64,000 nt of DNA, from assembly GCA_003550325.1 (NCBI GenBank), contig QKWP01000006.1, positions 291,612-355,611 of the forward strand, in the 5' to 3' direction. This DNA comes from Gigaspora rosea (Eukaryota; Glomeromycota; Glomeromycetes; Diversisporales; Gigasporaceae). A model generated the notes under the pieces. It worked only from the letters and a program-made list of their open reading frames with translations. It did not search any database and was not told the origin of the DNA. Position 1 is the stretch's first letter, and each line of letters begins with the position of its first letter. The translations under genes were made by a program, and so were the position numbers. Positions 22,799 through 33,896 of this stretch are shown in pieces.

Positions 22799-23065
22799 CC
22801 AGAGATGGGAAAAATGCGTATTTTATAATAAAATGTGCATTAATGCGCATGATACCGCATGATAAATAAAGATACTACATATTGATTCTTAATCAGATTT
22901 TTGCCTATATATATATTTTTTTTTACAAATTAGCTAATTGTAAACTTCATCGTTGCTTATCTTATATAATTTGACACCTAATCTGTGGTTCTGCCACGGG
23001 TGTTTTGTATAAAATATTAAAATCTTAGTTAAAATCTGTAAATTCGCATTATATAATATTCATGT
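22799..23065. mobile_element. One-ended fragment of the TGCGCAT hAT-like element
   Basis: agagatgggaaaaatgcg and the following 260 bp match the complement of the right part of 41342-42973, including the phrase around ctgtggttctgccacggg. The second end is missing. Confidence 0.7.
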
Positions 23066-23262
23066 CTTTAGTAGACGCTTAAATCTTTTTAGGTGACAGA
23101 GGGGATGTTTTGATTTTGACTTACACGTCTTGGCTTACTCTGTCAAAAAAATGAAAATATTTGTAGTGCTTGTTTGCGGTGGTTGACTTTGGCGACGGCT
23201 AATATGGCAGAGTAAATTAAGACATGGGACCAGGGGGTATGGGGGTTATCCATGCTGATATC

Positions 23263-23765
23263 CTGCTGCTAACGCCTGCCTCACTGCCTCTTTTTGCTCT
23301 GGGTTAAGATTGGCTGTCAACTCTTTAAATGTGCGGGCAGATTGCTTATTTTATCATAATATTTAATATTAATGATTTTTTTTGTCTTATTTATATATAT
23401 ATTGCCATGCTTTGCTATGATTAAAATTTTATTAATATTAATAGTATAAGAGAGGGGTGGGAGCCACTCTTTTTTTACTTGCTGGCCTGAATTAACTCCT
23501 GCAGGAGCCTTGCCTTTGCCTTATTATCTACAATAACTGCTCGACTTTTACGTTGGCATTGTTTAAAATTGCCACCATTAAATCAGCATCAACCTCGACT
23601 AAATCTGTGTTGGTTTGCTGTTTAACTACTGCCGCTAACTGTGTTTTTAAAACTCGTTTGCGTTGTTGTTTACGCCGTAAAACTCACGATCTCACTTGCC
23701 ATCATCAAAATCTTTGCGTCTCTCACCTTGTAATACTGCGGTATCGTTTAAATCAACAAAATCAG
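23263..23765 (-). pseudogene. GC-richer coding-like relic of unknown family
   Basis: On the minus strand, two blocks read well: at about 23765-23465 FVDLNDTAVLQGERRKDFDD, then (frameshift) LRRKQQRKRVLKTQLAAVVK, ADLMVAILNNANVKVEQ, then (frameshift) VIVDNKAKARLLQELIQASK and a stop. At about 23345-23260 comes ARTFKELTANLNPEQKEAV, RQALAAGYQHG and a stop. Codon choice is visibly less AT-rich than in neighbours. I do not recognise the family. The base composition could mean a recently arrived element or foreign DNA, but the frameshifts show it is not functional. Confidence 0.4.
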
Positions 23766-24153
23766 GTTTAACAAATCATATTTAACGCCTCTGCATTACA
23801 GTATACAATGTTATAATAACATCAGACCGCTCTTTTTTGTCTCCTGTTTTTTTGTAATTTAAAATACTTGTGGTATTAACCAGTTAAAACTACATGTTTA
23901 GAATCTAACAATGTCGACTCTGCGTTAACCCCATTCACAAATCATCATCTAATTTAAATTTGATTAAAACTTACCAGGAACGCAAGTGTATGGTTTTACT
24001 GGCATCTAAATCGAATGCAAAATCTTAAAGCTGATTGGTGTACATTTTTTCTCATGATCTTTACCTGTTTTATTTGACATAAAATTTCTAATTTTAGAGG
24101 GAGGTTAAAGCGAAGTAAAATTTAGTTAGGAGGTTTATATATTCATATCAAGA

Positions 24154-24418
24154 ATGCAGCAGTTTATGCAGCATGTAGATCATGTATTTAGAAATTACAG
24201 AATAAATTGTTTTATTCGATATGATTATTTTTGTTATTTATCATCCAAACAAATACTTTATTATTTAGGCTATCAAGTAGAAGAATCATGTGCAAACATG
24301 TATTTATTACAATCTAATGCATATCAAATTTATCAAATTCTTGCTAATAATAGTATTTTAGATTGTATTTCATGTTGTTTAAATCAAAAGTACAACAATA
24401 AATCAACATTTTTTACTA
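24154..24418 (+). CDS. Unknown open frame cut by a MITE
   Basis: About 88 codons open from an ATG at 24154 (MQQFMQHVDHVFRNYRINCF ... YLGYQVEESCANMYLLQSNA) until a MITE starts at 24419. It is rich in Tyr, Cys and Asn, with no recognised domain or signal peptide. No continuation is visible after the MITE. It may be a broken gene or a chance frame. Confidence 0.25.
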
Positions 24419-24591
24419 CAGTTGCACTCCCATATAAGCACCTCCTATATAAGTACATTCCTTTATAAGCACTTTTATTTCTTGAACCAACTACTATTAA
24501 ACATATAAAAATTACTCTCTATATAAGCACATTTCTATATAAGAACACTTTTTATCAGTCCTGATGGTGTGATTATATGGGAGTGCAACTG
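24419..24591. mobile_element. Pogo-like MITE (CAGTTGCACTCCCATATAA), TA TSD
   Basis: Near-perfect TIRs cagttgcactcccatataag and its complement at 24570-24591, flanked by TA at 24417-24418 and 24592-24593. The interior repeats tataagcac several times. Confidence 0.88.
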
Positions 24592-24593
24592 TA

Positions 24594-24924
24594 TACTTTT
24601 ACTAAAATATATCTATAATTTTTACTACTTGTATTGCATTAGTTGCATTATCTTAAAAACTAGCTAATTAATTAGTAAAGACTAAAATATATTAAAAATA
24701 AATTTTCATTATAAAATTTAAATTTTATTTGATTTGGTTGAGTTATTGGAAATAAAAAAATTTTATGTATGGTTTAATCTGGTATGTAAAAGTTTAGGTC
24801 AATTATAGATTTTTTATATGCGGTATGTATAAAAGTGGGTATAAAATCTAAAAATTTTTGGGGTAGATTTTTTTAAATCTTATAATCTTATTTCATCCCA
24901 TATTATATATAATTGTCTGGGGTC
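24594..24924. other. AT-rich spacer
   Basis: Nothing recognisable. Confidence 0.4.
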
Positions 24925-25400
24925 CTATCTGAAATGATGAAATTTATGACTTTCTTGAAAAGCTTGTAACCACCCATTTGAAAATTCGAGTTGGTCATTT
25001 TCAGAAATCTTCATTAACTCTGCTAGTCTTTTGCCCTTGGCTTTGATTATATCTCTATTTAAACTTATAGACCAATGTTCACATTGTAGTACCCAATTCA
25101 CCAAGTTAATATCCAATTCAGGAAACATCATGACATGACATTTTTTAACTCCAAGGTCATTTGAAAACATCTTACTAAAACTTGTCTTTTCTTTTTAATA
25201 TGTCAGAAATTGTACTTTGGCCTGGGGCTTTCAATAACTTGAACATATTTTTGGCCATTCTGCAAGTTCCTTCTGAGTAATTGTTGGATTTTCTTGGTAA
25301 TGATCACATATCATTTTTCTTTGATCATTATACAAACTTCCTGAAAAAAACAACACTATCTTTACTTTTCCCATTGTGATAATAGAACTGGTGGTGTTTG
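24925..25400 (-). pseudogene. Pogo-like transposase N-terminal fragment
   Basis: Minus strand. The first block (from about 25380) reads RKMICDHYQENPTITQKELAEW, a Psq/CENP-B-type first helix-turn-helix. After a frameshift near 25230, the second block (25170-24925) reads INLVNWVLQCEHWSISLNRD, IKAKGKRLAELM and LEFSNGWLQAFQESHKFHHFR, the CENP-B/Tc5 second helix-turn-helix with its typical F-NGWL-F core. It then stops. The DDE catalytic part is missing. Compare the fuller pogo-like relic at 9430-12860, which shares the SNGW..KF region. Confidence 0.72.
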
Positions 25401-25801
25401 GGTTGTATAGAAAATTTTTTTTGAAAAAAAGCATATTAATAGGCACAAGCAAATTTTTGGTGGCATGCCGTTAATTTATATTAGTAATTTAATGGCGCAC
25501 CAGTGGCAAGCCACTGAAATTTTGCTTGCGCCAACAGCCCTAATTAATAGTGAAGATAATTTGTTTGGAAAATAATCAATCAAGACGATCTAGCGGTTAG
25601 AGAATGATATTTTTACAAATTAAGTATAGCACAGAATTTTAAATAGGGCCAGATAAGGTCTTTTTTTTTATTTTACATTTTTAATTTTGAAGATAACATT
25701 ATTCAAAGCTAATTTTAAATTCATACAATACGCTACGTGCTCTCATCCAGGACCGTACTTAATTTGGCTACGTCCTGAAGGTTTTTAATTAATGGTATGA
25801 T

Positions 25802-25895
25802 TAGGGTTGGGGCATGGTGTCCCAAGACATGCCTTTTGGGCATGAAGGCATACCTTCCTAGGCACGCCTAAAAGTTTTTTGTGCCCCCAACCCTA
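25802..25895. mobile_element. 94-bp hAT-like MITE, TSD GGTATGAT
   Basis: The ends TAGGGTTGGGGCA and TGCCCCCAACCCTA (complement) are flanked by GGTATGAT at 25794-25801 and 25896-25903. The YARNG-type end and 8-bp TSD fit hAT. Confidence 0.9.
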
Positions 25896-25903
25896 GGTAT
25901 GAT

Positions 25904-26414
25904 ACTGGATTTTAAACAGGGAACTATCAACTCAACAATTTTTAATAATTTAGGCGCCATTATTCTTGATATAGGACACCTTCCCTAAATTATCTACTAA
26001 GAATATAGGCACGTTCTTGTACAGGATTCCACTTAATTCAGTTTAATTTTCCCTTTTTTAATTAACTTGGGTTAGTTTCACAGATCAGATTGGCATAAAG
26101 ATTACCCCAGGGCTCCTCCCCGAAGTTCGGTTTAATGTCACATTTCTGCGACAACGACTCCATTAAATCGTTTTAAAGTACTATATAGGGCATTTCCATA
26201 TGCTGTGATAACTGCGGCAGTGATTTCAAACATTAAAAACAAGACCGCACCCAGAAAACCTGGTGTAAATGTTGTTTTCTTTAAATAAATAAAAATATAA
26301 TTTAATTGTAAACAGTTACAACCCGGTTTTAATTAGAAATTTGCATACAGAATGTACGTACATTAAGTATTTTCATTTAATCGCAAGATTTTTTTTTTTG
26401 TAAAACCATATGAG
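25904..26414. other. Intergenic DNA
   Basis: No gene supported. A slightly GC-richer piece at 26090-26250 could be an old relic, but no frame stands out. Confidence 0.35.
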
Positions 26415-26541
26415 CGATCCTGCAATTTGATTGGCCGATTGGATTCTATTTGTCACGTGATTTTTTCAAATCCGATATCTTTTCAAAACCGATACGAAAC
26501 CAGTCCACGATGCATATCGGTTTTGAGAGGGTCGTCAGTAT
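26415..26541. mobile_element. Partial pogo-like MITE
   Basis: The right end tatcggttttgagagggtcgtcag matches the complement of the CAGT.GACCCTCTCAAAA family at 43609 and 51642. The left end was not found. Confidence 0.55.
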
Positions 26542-26989
26542 TAAATAAAATATTAAGATGTTGATTATCGTATATGAATATGGTAATACTGTATATTTAG
26601 TACAAATGTTTATTTAGCTAATTCTGTATAATAAAGTTATTATTAACCAATTCTTATAATAAAAATTTTTAGACCTAAATACAAACTATCACTAAATTTT
26701 TCTTTACAATATTTATCTTATAACAAAAGTTGTAATACTATTTACCTAGCATTTAACTAACGACAAAGCCTGACTTTTAGTGCGAATCCAGATCAAGCGA
26801 AATTCCATGTCAGTTGTTCATCACATTGTAGCATTACAGCCAATTTCATTCTATAGACTTTAAGATCTAATTTTTAATAAAATAGAGATTGTATCCTTGG
26901 AAAGCCTCTACCCGGATATTATTAAATTACCTTGGTTATCCGGATAAATTACTATGCCGTATAATACATAATTTCTACCCGATACAACA

Positions 26990-27137
26990 CAGGGATGGTA
27001 AAATTGGTCATTGCCTTTTTTTCAAATGACCTAGATCATTTCGAACTACAATTCATAATAAAATTGGTGTCATTTGAGGTCATTTGAGGCCATTTGAGGT
27101 CATTTGAAGTCATTTTAAGGGACATTTACCATCACTG
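26990..27137. mobile_element. hAT-like MITE with GTCATTTGAGG tandem core, TSD ATACAACA
   Basis: The ends CAGGGATGGTAAA and TTTACCATCACTG are flanked by ATACAACA at 26982-26989 and 27138-27145. The interior has five copies of an 11-bp unit (gtcatttgagg) at 27067-27116. Confidence 0.9.
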
Positions 27138-27282
27138 ATACAACATTAGTTTAAAAGTTCAACTGAAAATATTTAAAAGTGACAGCGACGGAGCATTTCG
27201 AATTCAGAAATGTATTTGAAAAATTATTTGCAAGGTGATTTAATATCTCTTTTATTTAAATTTCTGAACTTATAGTTCATAT

Positions 27283-28115
27283 TATAGTTGGTGGTAGAAT
27301 TAATTTTACAAATTAATACCTGATACGGTTACGGCATTGCCGTATTTTTTGTCGTAATTGCTGTGAGCCGTAAAGCCGTAATGCCGTAATGCCGTAATGC
27401 CTTAATGCCGTAATGCCGTAATCCCGTAATGCAGAAATACTATCTGCTATTATACCGTTTATTAAAATGCTGTACTGTATTGTGGTTTCCTTTAAATAAT
27501 GTACTATTAAATTTTTTTTCGAATTTGACTTCATTGATTTAGAACATGTAATGACTATGAAAAAAGGGGCTTGCGGTCTATTTTATTTTGATTAAATGTT
27601 GATTTATATTTTTGGCCAATTAGACCAGTATATAAGTCATGGTTTGAGAACGTCTTTAACGAGCTAATTGATCGAAAATGACAAGCATTTATGACTTATA
27701 TAGACGATACATGCCTACATACAACTTTACGTGTTTTAAAATTTATGTAAATGAAATAAATGCTTGTATGGCAAATAATAACATATTCATCAGTTTCCGG
27801 CTTGAAGTGACTGGGTGTCACGCAGTTACTTAAGTATATTATACTGTAGTTACGGTATCGCATTATTACAATATTGTGTTATTGCGGCATTACGACATTA
27901 CGGAATTGCGGCATTACGACATTACGGCATTACGGCATTACGGCTTTACGGCATTATGGCTTTACGACATTACGGCATTATGGCATTACGGCATTACGAC
28001 ATTAAGGCATTACGGCATATAATTTTTACGGCAATTAGATGCTATGCCGTAATTAATTCTACCACTGGTAAAATGCCGTAATTGCCGTAATTCAGTAATT
28101 CTACCACCAACTATA
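27283..28115. mobile_element. 833-bp fold-back element with GCCGTAATG arrays, TSD GTTCATAT
   Basis: TIRs TATAGTTGGTGGTAGAATTA at 27283 and its exact complement ending at 28115. The 8-bp TSD GTTCATAT lies at 27275-27282 and 28116-28123. Each arm carries a 9-bp minisatellite (gccgtaatg at 27365-27435; its complement cattacggc at 27890-28020), so the arms fold on each other. About 360 bp of unique sequence separates them. The Leu/Arg/Tyr-repeat frames here are produced by the 9-bp unit. Confidence 0.92.
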
Positions 28116-28123
28116 GTTCATAT

Positions 28124-28339
28124 GTATAATGTACAAATATGAAAGACAAAGTAATAAGAAAGGGCCATCTAATTAGATACTGAGACTCTCACACATCATT
28201 TGACTCAGCACTTTTCGTTGTAATTCCTGGCATTTTAGCGAATACTGTATATTTGAATTTGAAATTTTAGAATGATAATAAAAAATACAAATCGAAACAA
28301 AAGCCATGGGATAAAAATAAAAACGATATTATGTTAATG
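28124..28339. other. 3' flank of the BTB-TLDc gene
   Basis: AT-rich; likely contains the 3' untranslated region of the minus-strand gene, but no distinct poly(A) site is claimed. Confidence 0.4.
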
Positions 28340-29928
28340 CTATAAGTTTTTTTTATAAATTTGAAATACTTCATAATCATTCACTGAAAATCCAGATTTA
28401 TAACCATATATGAAACTAGTATCGTGTAGATATAAAGAAGTATCTCTAATTTTTTCATAATAAGTATCCTTAGAATCATACCAACAATAACATCTATCAA
28501 TTTCATCACATCGATCTTTAATATAAAGACCATTACGAAAACTTGGACCAAATTTTGAACAGCATGCAATTGCCTTATTTTGCCCTCTATCTGTTATACG
28601 ACTTAAAATAGAATTTTGAATAGTATCATTTTTCAATGAAAAAATAAAACTTTTATCACAATTCTTATAAATTCTTGATTTTTTTGGTTTATCCCATCCA
28701 ATAGGATTATATCCTCCAAGAATTTCATTAGTTTCTTTAACTTCTATTACCACTACAACATTTGTTTGTTTATCACACAAATTCCAAAATGATTTAGCAG
28801 TAAAACCATCTCTGCTTCCACGAAAGAGTAATTTAAATTCATATGGATTATTACTTGTGGAGTATGTATCTGCTTTATTATCAACCCACGAAGCGATTTC
28901 AGCTGCATGATCTTCATTAATAACTGTAGAAAATGGCACTGTTACTCTATGTGGTAGATTCTGTGTTAAAATCACACGGGGAGGAAGAATTATTGTTGAT
29001 ATTATTTGGTTTGGAGTATTAAGTTTTTTTAATATATCATCCCAGAGATTTTTTCCAAGAATTTGATGGTAAGGTTGCACATGTTCAATAATATCATCAT
29101 TTGACATTTGAAAATAACGGATAAGAGGTAAACAATTTTTTAAAATAGTATTTAAAGATAGAAAATTTTCTTTAGTCCAGTTACTAGGATCGAAAGGTAG
29201 ATTAGGATCATGAGCAACCCCCCATTTAATGACATAATTCCAAATTTTTACTTCTTCCATTTGTAAATCATCACGCCCGATCAACGAGATCAATGCATTT
29301 TCTTGAAGAGAAGTAAAGTTTTCAGAATCAAAAACTTTATTTGGATATTTTGTCACAATGTTATTACACCACTTTTGTAATTCTAAAAATTTATTATTTT
29401 GAAAACTTTTTTCATAAATACGAGTAAAATTTAAACGAAGCCATGAAGCGTTGGTTTTAATTAAATATGATTCAAGGAATTTAGTTAGCTCATCAAAAAG
29501 TAACTCATGAGTAATAAGCATCAGATCAAAGATTAATGATGCATCCAGTTTTTCTAACGTTACTACACCTCCATAAATATATCTTTATATTAAAAAAATT
29601 TAAGTAATTTATTGCTTTAGTAATGAGTTTTATATTATTTTGTGATATTAATAAATCTTATTATTTATATAACTTACCTAATAATAATTTCAAATTGTTG
29701 AATAGAAATATGATTTAAATTAATTATTTTTATACTATTTTCGTCTTTACTAGTATTTGCCAATTCATTATTAAAATATAAAGATCGATATTTTAATATT
29801 GTTGAATGTGCCCGAAATGTCTTGGTATTTGGAGATTCACCAACATTAATAGCTACATTAAAATCTTCTTCGTCATTAAGAAGTTTAAGATAGTTATCTG
29901 AAAGGTTTTCAAAAAAGTTTCCTGCCAT
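28340..29928 (-). CDS. BTB-BACK-TLDc domain protein, two exons, 497 aa
   Basis: Exon 1 is 29928-29678 and exon 2 is 29582-28340. The 95-bp intron (29677-29583) has gtaagt at the start and aaag at the end, and splicing gives FEIIIR-YIYGG in frame. Residues about 10-120 form a BTB/POZ domain (FNVAINVGE, FRAHSTILKYRSLYF, IIRYIYGG). About 130-230 form a BACK region (WCNNIVTKYP, VKIWNYVIKWG). About 305-497 form a TLDc domain (FKLLFRGSRDGF, GGYNPIGW, KSFIFSL, AIACCSKFGPSF, DYEVFQIY). BTB-BACK proteins usually bind Cullin-3 or self-associate; the TLDc fold is linked to oxidation resistance and V-ATPase contacts. This domain order is a large paralogous family in AM fungi. No stops or frameshifts: the best intact host gene here. 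The ATG at 29521 is internal, not the start. Confidence 0.93.
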
Positions 29929-31299
29929 TTGTCAAAAATCAAAAATAAAAAAAAAAAAAAAACAAAAAAAACTTCTCAAATAAGAATCATTTACCGTTAT
30001 ATTTCAAATGTTTCTGAAAAGTCATATAGTAACCTAAATAGTTTTTTTTTGCGGATCTGGTAACACAATACAGACTTTTACCAAAATTAGTAGCATTTCT
30101 ATGATTGAATAGGTAAAGATTGAACAGGGATGTATGTCTCAAATCATTATAGCTCGTGAAAGAGGTGCATATCAATGAATATTATACGTAAATAATATTG
30201 GGCAAACAAAAAATATTTTTAATTCGCACAAGGGGTTTTAATATTTTGGTAAATGAAAATATTTATGCATTACAATCCCTGTGTAACACCTTGAGTTGGG
30301 AGAAATACGCGTGCATGCGCAGTTTAGTTTTGGGCTTTGCATAAGTCATGCAGTACTAATGTTTTATTAAAGGATTTGGGTTAAATGGTTGTTGGTCATT
30401 AAGGGAAGTATCATCAAATATCCTGATGACCTGTAATTTAATTTCTATCTTATTCTTCTATTCTCTCCATTTTATTATACAAGATTTTCACTACACTGAC
30501 TTAGTTAAAATCCATTATTAGTAATAGCACATGATAAATTATTATAAATGTAATCATGGAATATTCCCATTACAAGTAATGATGAATGTTAACGGCAATT
30601 CAAGGTCCCGTGACACCCGTGACATTCGAACTGCGGTGATAAGATATTGCCCCCAAGCCACTATGGAGAGAGAGCCACCGGCGGAATAAATTGTAAAAGA
30701 GTATTCTTTGTTTAACGAAATTAGATGGTAATGGGACTATACCGTAAAGGGTAAAGGACACGCAGTCTCTGTGTTGTCGGTGGTTTAAACCAATTTCCTT
30801 CAAGGCCAAATCGGGTAAAACCTGTGGCGTGTCAAATGATTTGTAATGTGGGGATTAGTGTTGGGTTGTAACTAAAGAGGGAAAAAACGATCATAATCGC
30901 AATGACATCGTTAGTAATGAATGATGAATTACGTACGAATATATTTTTTTTGTGATGTCTTCTTTCTGTTCCTTTATAATTTTTACAGAGTAGAATTTTT
31001 CTTATGTTGAAAGGAGATGTTTTCAAAGTTCGATCCTTTAATAAAGTAATTAAATCCGTTGTACTACAAAACTGTGCTGTCGTGTCTTGTAACGTACCCA
31101 TAATAAGTCAAAATGCCTTACCTTGCCAAATCGTTTACGCCTAGCTCCACTTATTACGAGGTCGGTTGTGTATATTTATCCGTGTGGTGACCCGCTCTTT
31201 TGCTGCCTCGTTCCATCAGCCCCGCCAACAGTAACCATTAGATATTAATAAAAATTAGCGTGACACTTGTAATGTGATCGATTTGATAAAGCGACTTTA
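29929..31299. other. Upstream region of the BTB-TLDc gene and intergenic DNA
   Basis: A poly-A run sits at 29948-29972, just 5' of the start codon on the plus strand. 30590-31250 is somewhat GC-richer and has two minus-strand frames (30600-30809, 30832-31101), but neither shows a recognisable domain, conserved splicing or a homologous copy. I do not call a gene. Confidence 0.4.
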
Positions 31300-31430
31300 C
31301 AGAAACTTAAATATCTTTAATATGCAGTAACTGCATAGTAACTACATGGTAACTATAGCTGCTATTAAATTTGTTCGTAACTATATAGTTACTATGCAGT
31401 TACTGCGTATTAAAAGATTTAAGTTTCTGT
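31300..31430. mobile_element. Palindromic MITE (CAGAAACTTAAAT), probable TA target
   Basis: cagaaacttaaatatctttaa, then gcagtaactgcatagtaac, mirrored by gttactatgcagttactgc and aagatttaagtttctg. Nearly the whole element is palindromic; TA precedes it and follows within two bases. Confidence 0.8.
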
Positions 31431-31433
31431 GTA

Positions 31434-32255
31434 GGAATTTTTATTAATTTTTGGGGTATATTATGCTTAGTTACAAGCATTATTTAAAATTATCAATTCA
31501 ATGCATTTTACAGAATTAAATTTTTTGAATTGACTTTCAGCATTTTCACTGTTTAAATCACTGATCAAACACAGTGATTTTATAAAATAATGAGTCTAAT
31601 GTAAATCGACAAGATTAATGGATTGAAATGAAAGGGAAGAATTGATCAAGAGAGGGTTATAAGTCATGCGTAATAACACTGTTCTGGTTGATCATGATGA
31701 AAGTGTAACAGGATCTCAGAATGAATTAATAATCAATACCGAATTATATGAATTGTACGCGAAGGTTTAATGTGAAACGATTCTTATTCATCACGAAAAT
31801 AAGACTACAGAATTGCCTTTTAACTTATATTGTATGTACGAAAACAAAATTTTTGCCTTACGTAATATATATTTAATATATAAAAAATTTAGTCACACTT
31901 TTTTAGATAAATGGGTCGACCTCTCTTTTTTTCATCGAAAGCTTTAATGTGAAACGACCCTTATTCATACGAAAATTAGACTACTGAGTCATCTTTTACA
32001 TTGTATATACAAAAAAATTTTTTCCTCTTATCTATTTTAATTCCATTTTCTACTTAATCTGTGCCGATGGGTTGTTAAATTTAACAGGTAAATTTTTTTG
32101 AATAAAATACAAATTTCGCTCTATAGCTTAGTTCTTTGAAACTTATTGTTGTTCTTCTCAAAGTTTCACTTCAGAACTATTTGTCGTTAAGGTTGTACAT
32201 CTAATCGAACTTGGGAAATATGGGTGTTTATAGGTCAAATAAACGAAAATATAAT
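31434..32255. other. AT-rich intergenic DNA
   Basis: Contains a degenerate direct repeat around tcatcacgaaaataagactac (31790) and tcatacgaaaattagactac (31965). No gene. Confidence 0.4.
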
Positions 32256-32259
32256 CAAT

Positions 32260-33070
32260 CTTGTTATAGCCATATGCGTTGACGATAGTCACGCTAGGGT
32301 TATTATCGCGAGGATAACCTGATTTGTGGCTTATATGAAATTGAGGCTTATATGAAAAAGGTAATAGCATATGATTGTATGCAATAGAGATTATAGATGC
32401 ATGTGATAATTTTAGATACGCAGAGATTATAAAGATACATGTGGGAGTAAATGGTGAATCTCAGTGCTTTCTTTCTTCGCTTGTCTTGTCACTTGTTCTC
32501 TTCGGTGCCCGATTAGAATCTGGCTCCGATCCCTCCCGCCCTCTCTCATTCATTGCACCTAGCACCTAACGCCCTGCCTGTTGTCATGTGTAACGAGTTG
32601 AATGCGCCGCACCATAGCGTGGGCTCGAACTCGTTGATGTTGTCATGTGAACCGAGTTGAATGTGCCTCACCATAGCGTGGGCTCGAATCGTTGTGGCTG
32701 TCATGTGTACCGAGTTGAATGCGCCGCACCATAACGTAGGCTCGAACTCGCTGTTATAAAAATTGATGTTGTATGTAATGAGTTGAATGTGCCGCGCCAT
32801 AAGCGTGGGCTTGGACTCGCTATTAGAAAAATAAAAAAAGATGCACCTTAGCGTTGGAGATCCTCAATTATACTTCGTCACGTGACATATCACGTGTGCA
32901 TAGATTTGTTATGAACACAGTATACGTAGAGTTGTTATGAGCACAGTATGTAATAGTTGAAGAGTAAAGTGATGGAGTGGAGCACTACTCCCATTATGTA
33001 TCTTCATAATCTCTAATAAAGAGAATGTTTAATATGAAATCTGAGCGAGAATAATACAAAAATCTAAATT
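32260..33070 (-). repeat. Dispersed repeat, copy 2 (inverted relative to 13385-14140)
   Basis: Matches listed under copy 1. Here the middle is occupied by the tandem array below. Confidence 0.65.
32577..32823. repeat. ~60-bp tandem repeat, about four copies
   Basis: The unit is tgtcatgtgtaacgagttga plus atgcgccgcaccatagcg plus tgggctcgaactcgttg. Copies start near 32580, 32639, 32698 and 32768, the last preceded by a short AT insert. The complement of each unit contains GAGTTCGAGCCC, resembling a pol III B box. The 84-codon minus-strand frame is a by-product of the repeat. Confidence 0.85.
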
Positions 33071-33731
33071 TTTATAATGGTACGACACATAATTTTGATT
33101 TACATAGTATATCGTACACACGCCCCAATGAGGCATGCCATGCCATATAGGGAGTATATGATTTTAAATAATAATATATTTATTAGTACGTACAGTACGT
33201 ACGTATAAAAAATTCTCCTAAAAAAATGATAAAAAAATTTTCATTTAATCTTCTTTACAAATTCACGTATTGCTTAGCAGCAAAGCTATTTATATTTAGT
33301 TACACCTATTTCTATCTCACATCACGACTATCTACAATTCTAGACAAGTCCTAAGTTTTAATAATATTCGTCATAGTTTCATATATACTATTAGCCACTT
33401 TTTATAGTACTTGTGTTCTTAAGAGCTTCATTTTAAAATTAAACAACTGGGTACTAAATTTGGGGAATATATATAGTGTATATATGTTTATTTTTCTAAG
33501 CTAACATGTTTAGTTAAAAAGGTTATATTTAAAGATTATAAGTTTAACTTTTAAAATTGTAAACCAATTTAATCATTATTTTCAAAAAAGAAAGACCTTA
33601 ATTATTAAATTTTGTTACCGGTATATTAATTCTAATGGCATGCCTTTTGGTCCTATAGCATGCCAAGGACCCTCATGCCAAGAACTCTAATTCCAAGAAG
33701 TACATATAATGCATCTGAATAACAACAAGCT
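33071..33731. other. AT-rich intergenic DNA
   Basis: No gene; a small inverted word pair (tttggtcctatagcatgcc / ccaaggaccctcatgcc) at 33650-33690. Confidence 0.4.
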
Positions 33732-33896
33732 ATTCTCACGAGCATGATGGACATTCAATTGATTCGTTAATAAATGTAAACAATGAACGGGATCATCAAC
33801 CAATCAAATCAGCTAAAAATCTAATATACAAGTAACTATTATACATACTTTGTACTGTTCACGAATTTTGATTTTGCCTTTTATAATTAAATAGCA

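Noticed and set aside
30590-30690. tRNA gene or small RNA with GTTCGAAT on the minus strand
   Set aside because: No T-arm pairing around the motif and no proper A box.
30600-31101. Two adjacent minus-strand frames as a host gene
   Set aside because: No domain, no convincing splice pair, no homologous copy; the sequence alone does not support a gene.
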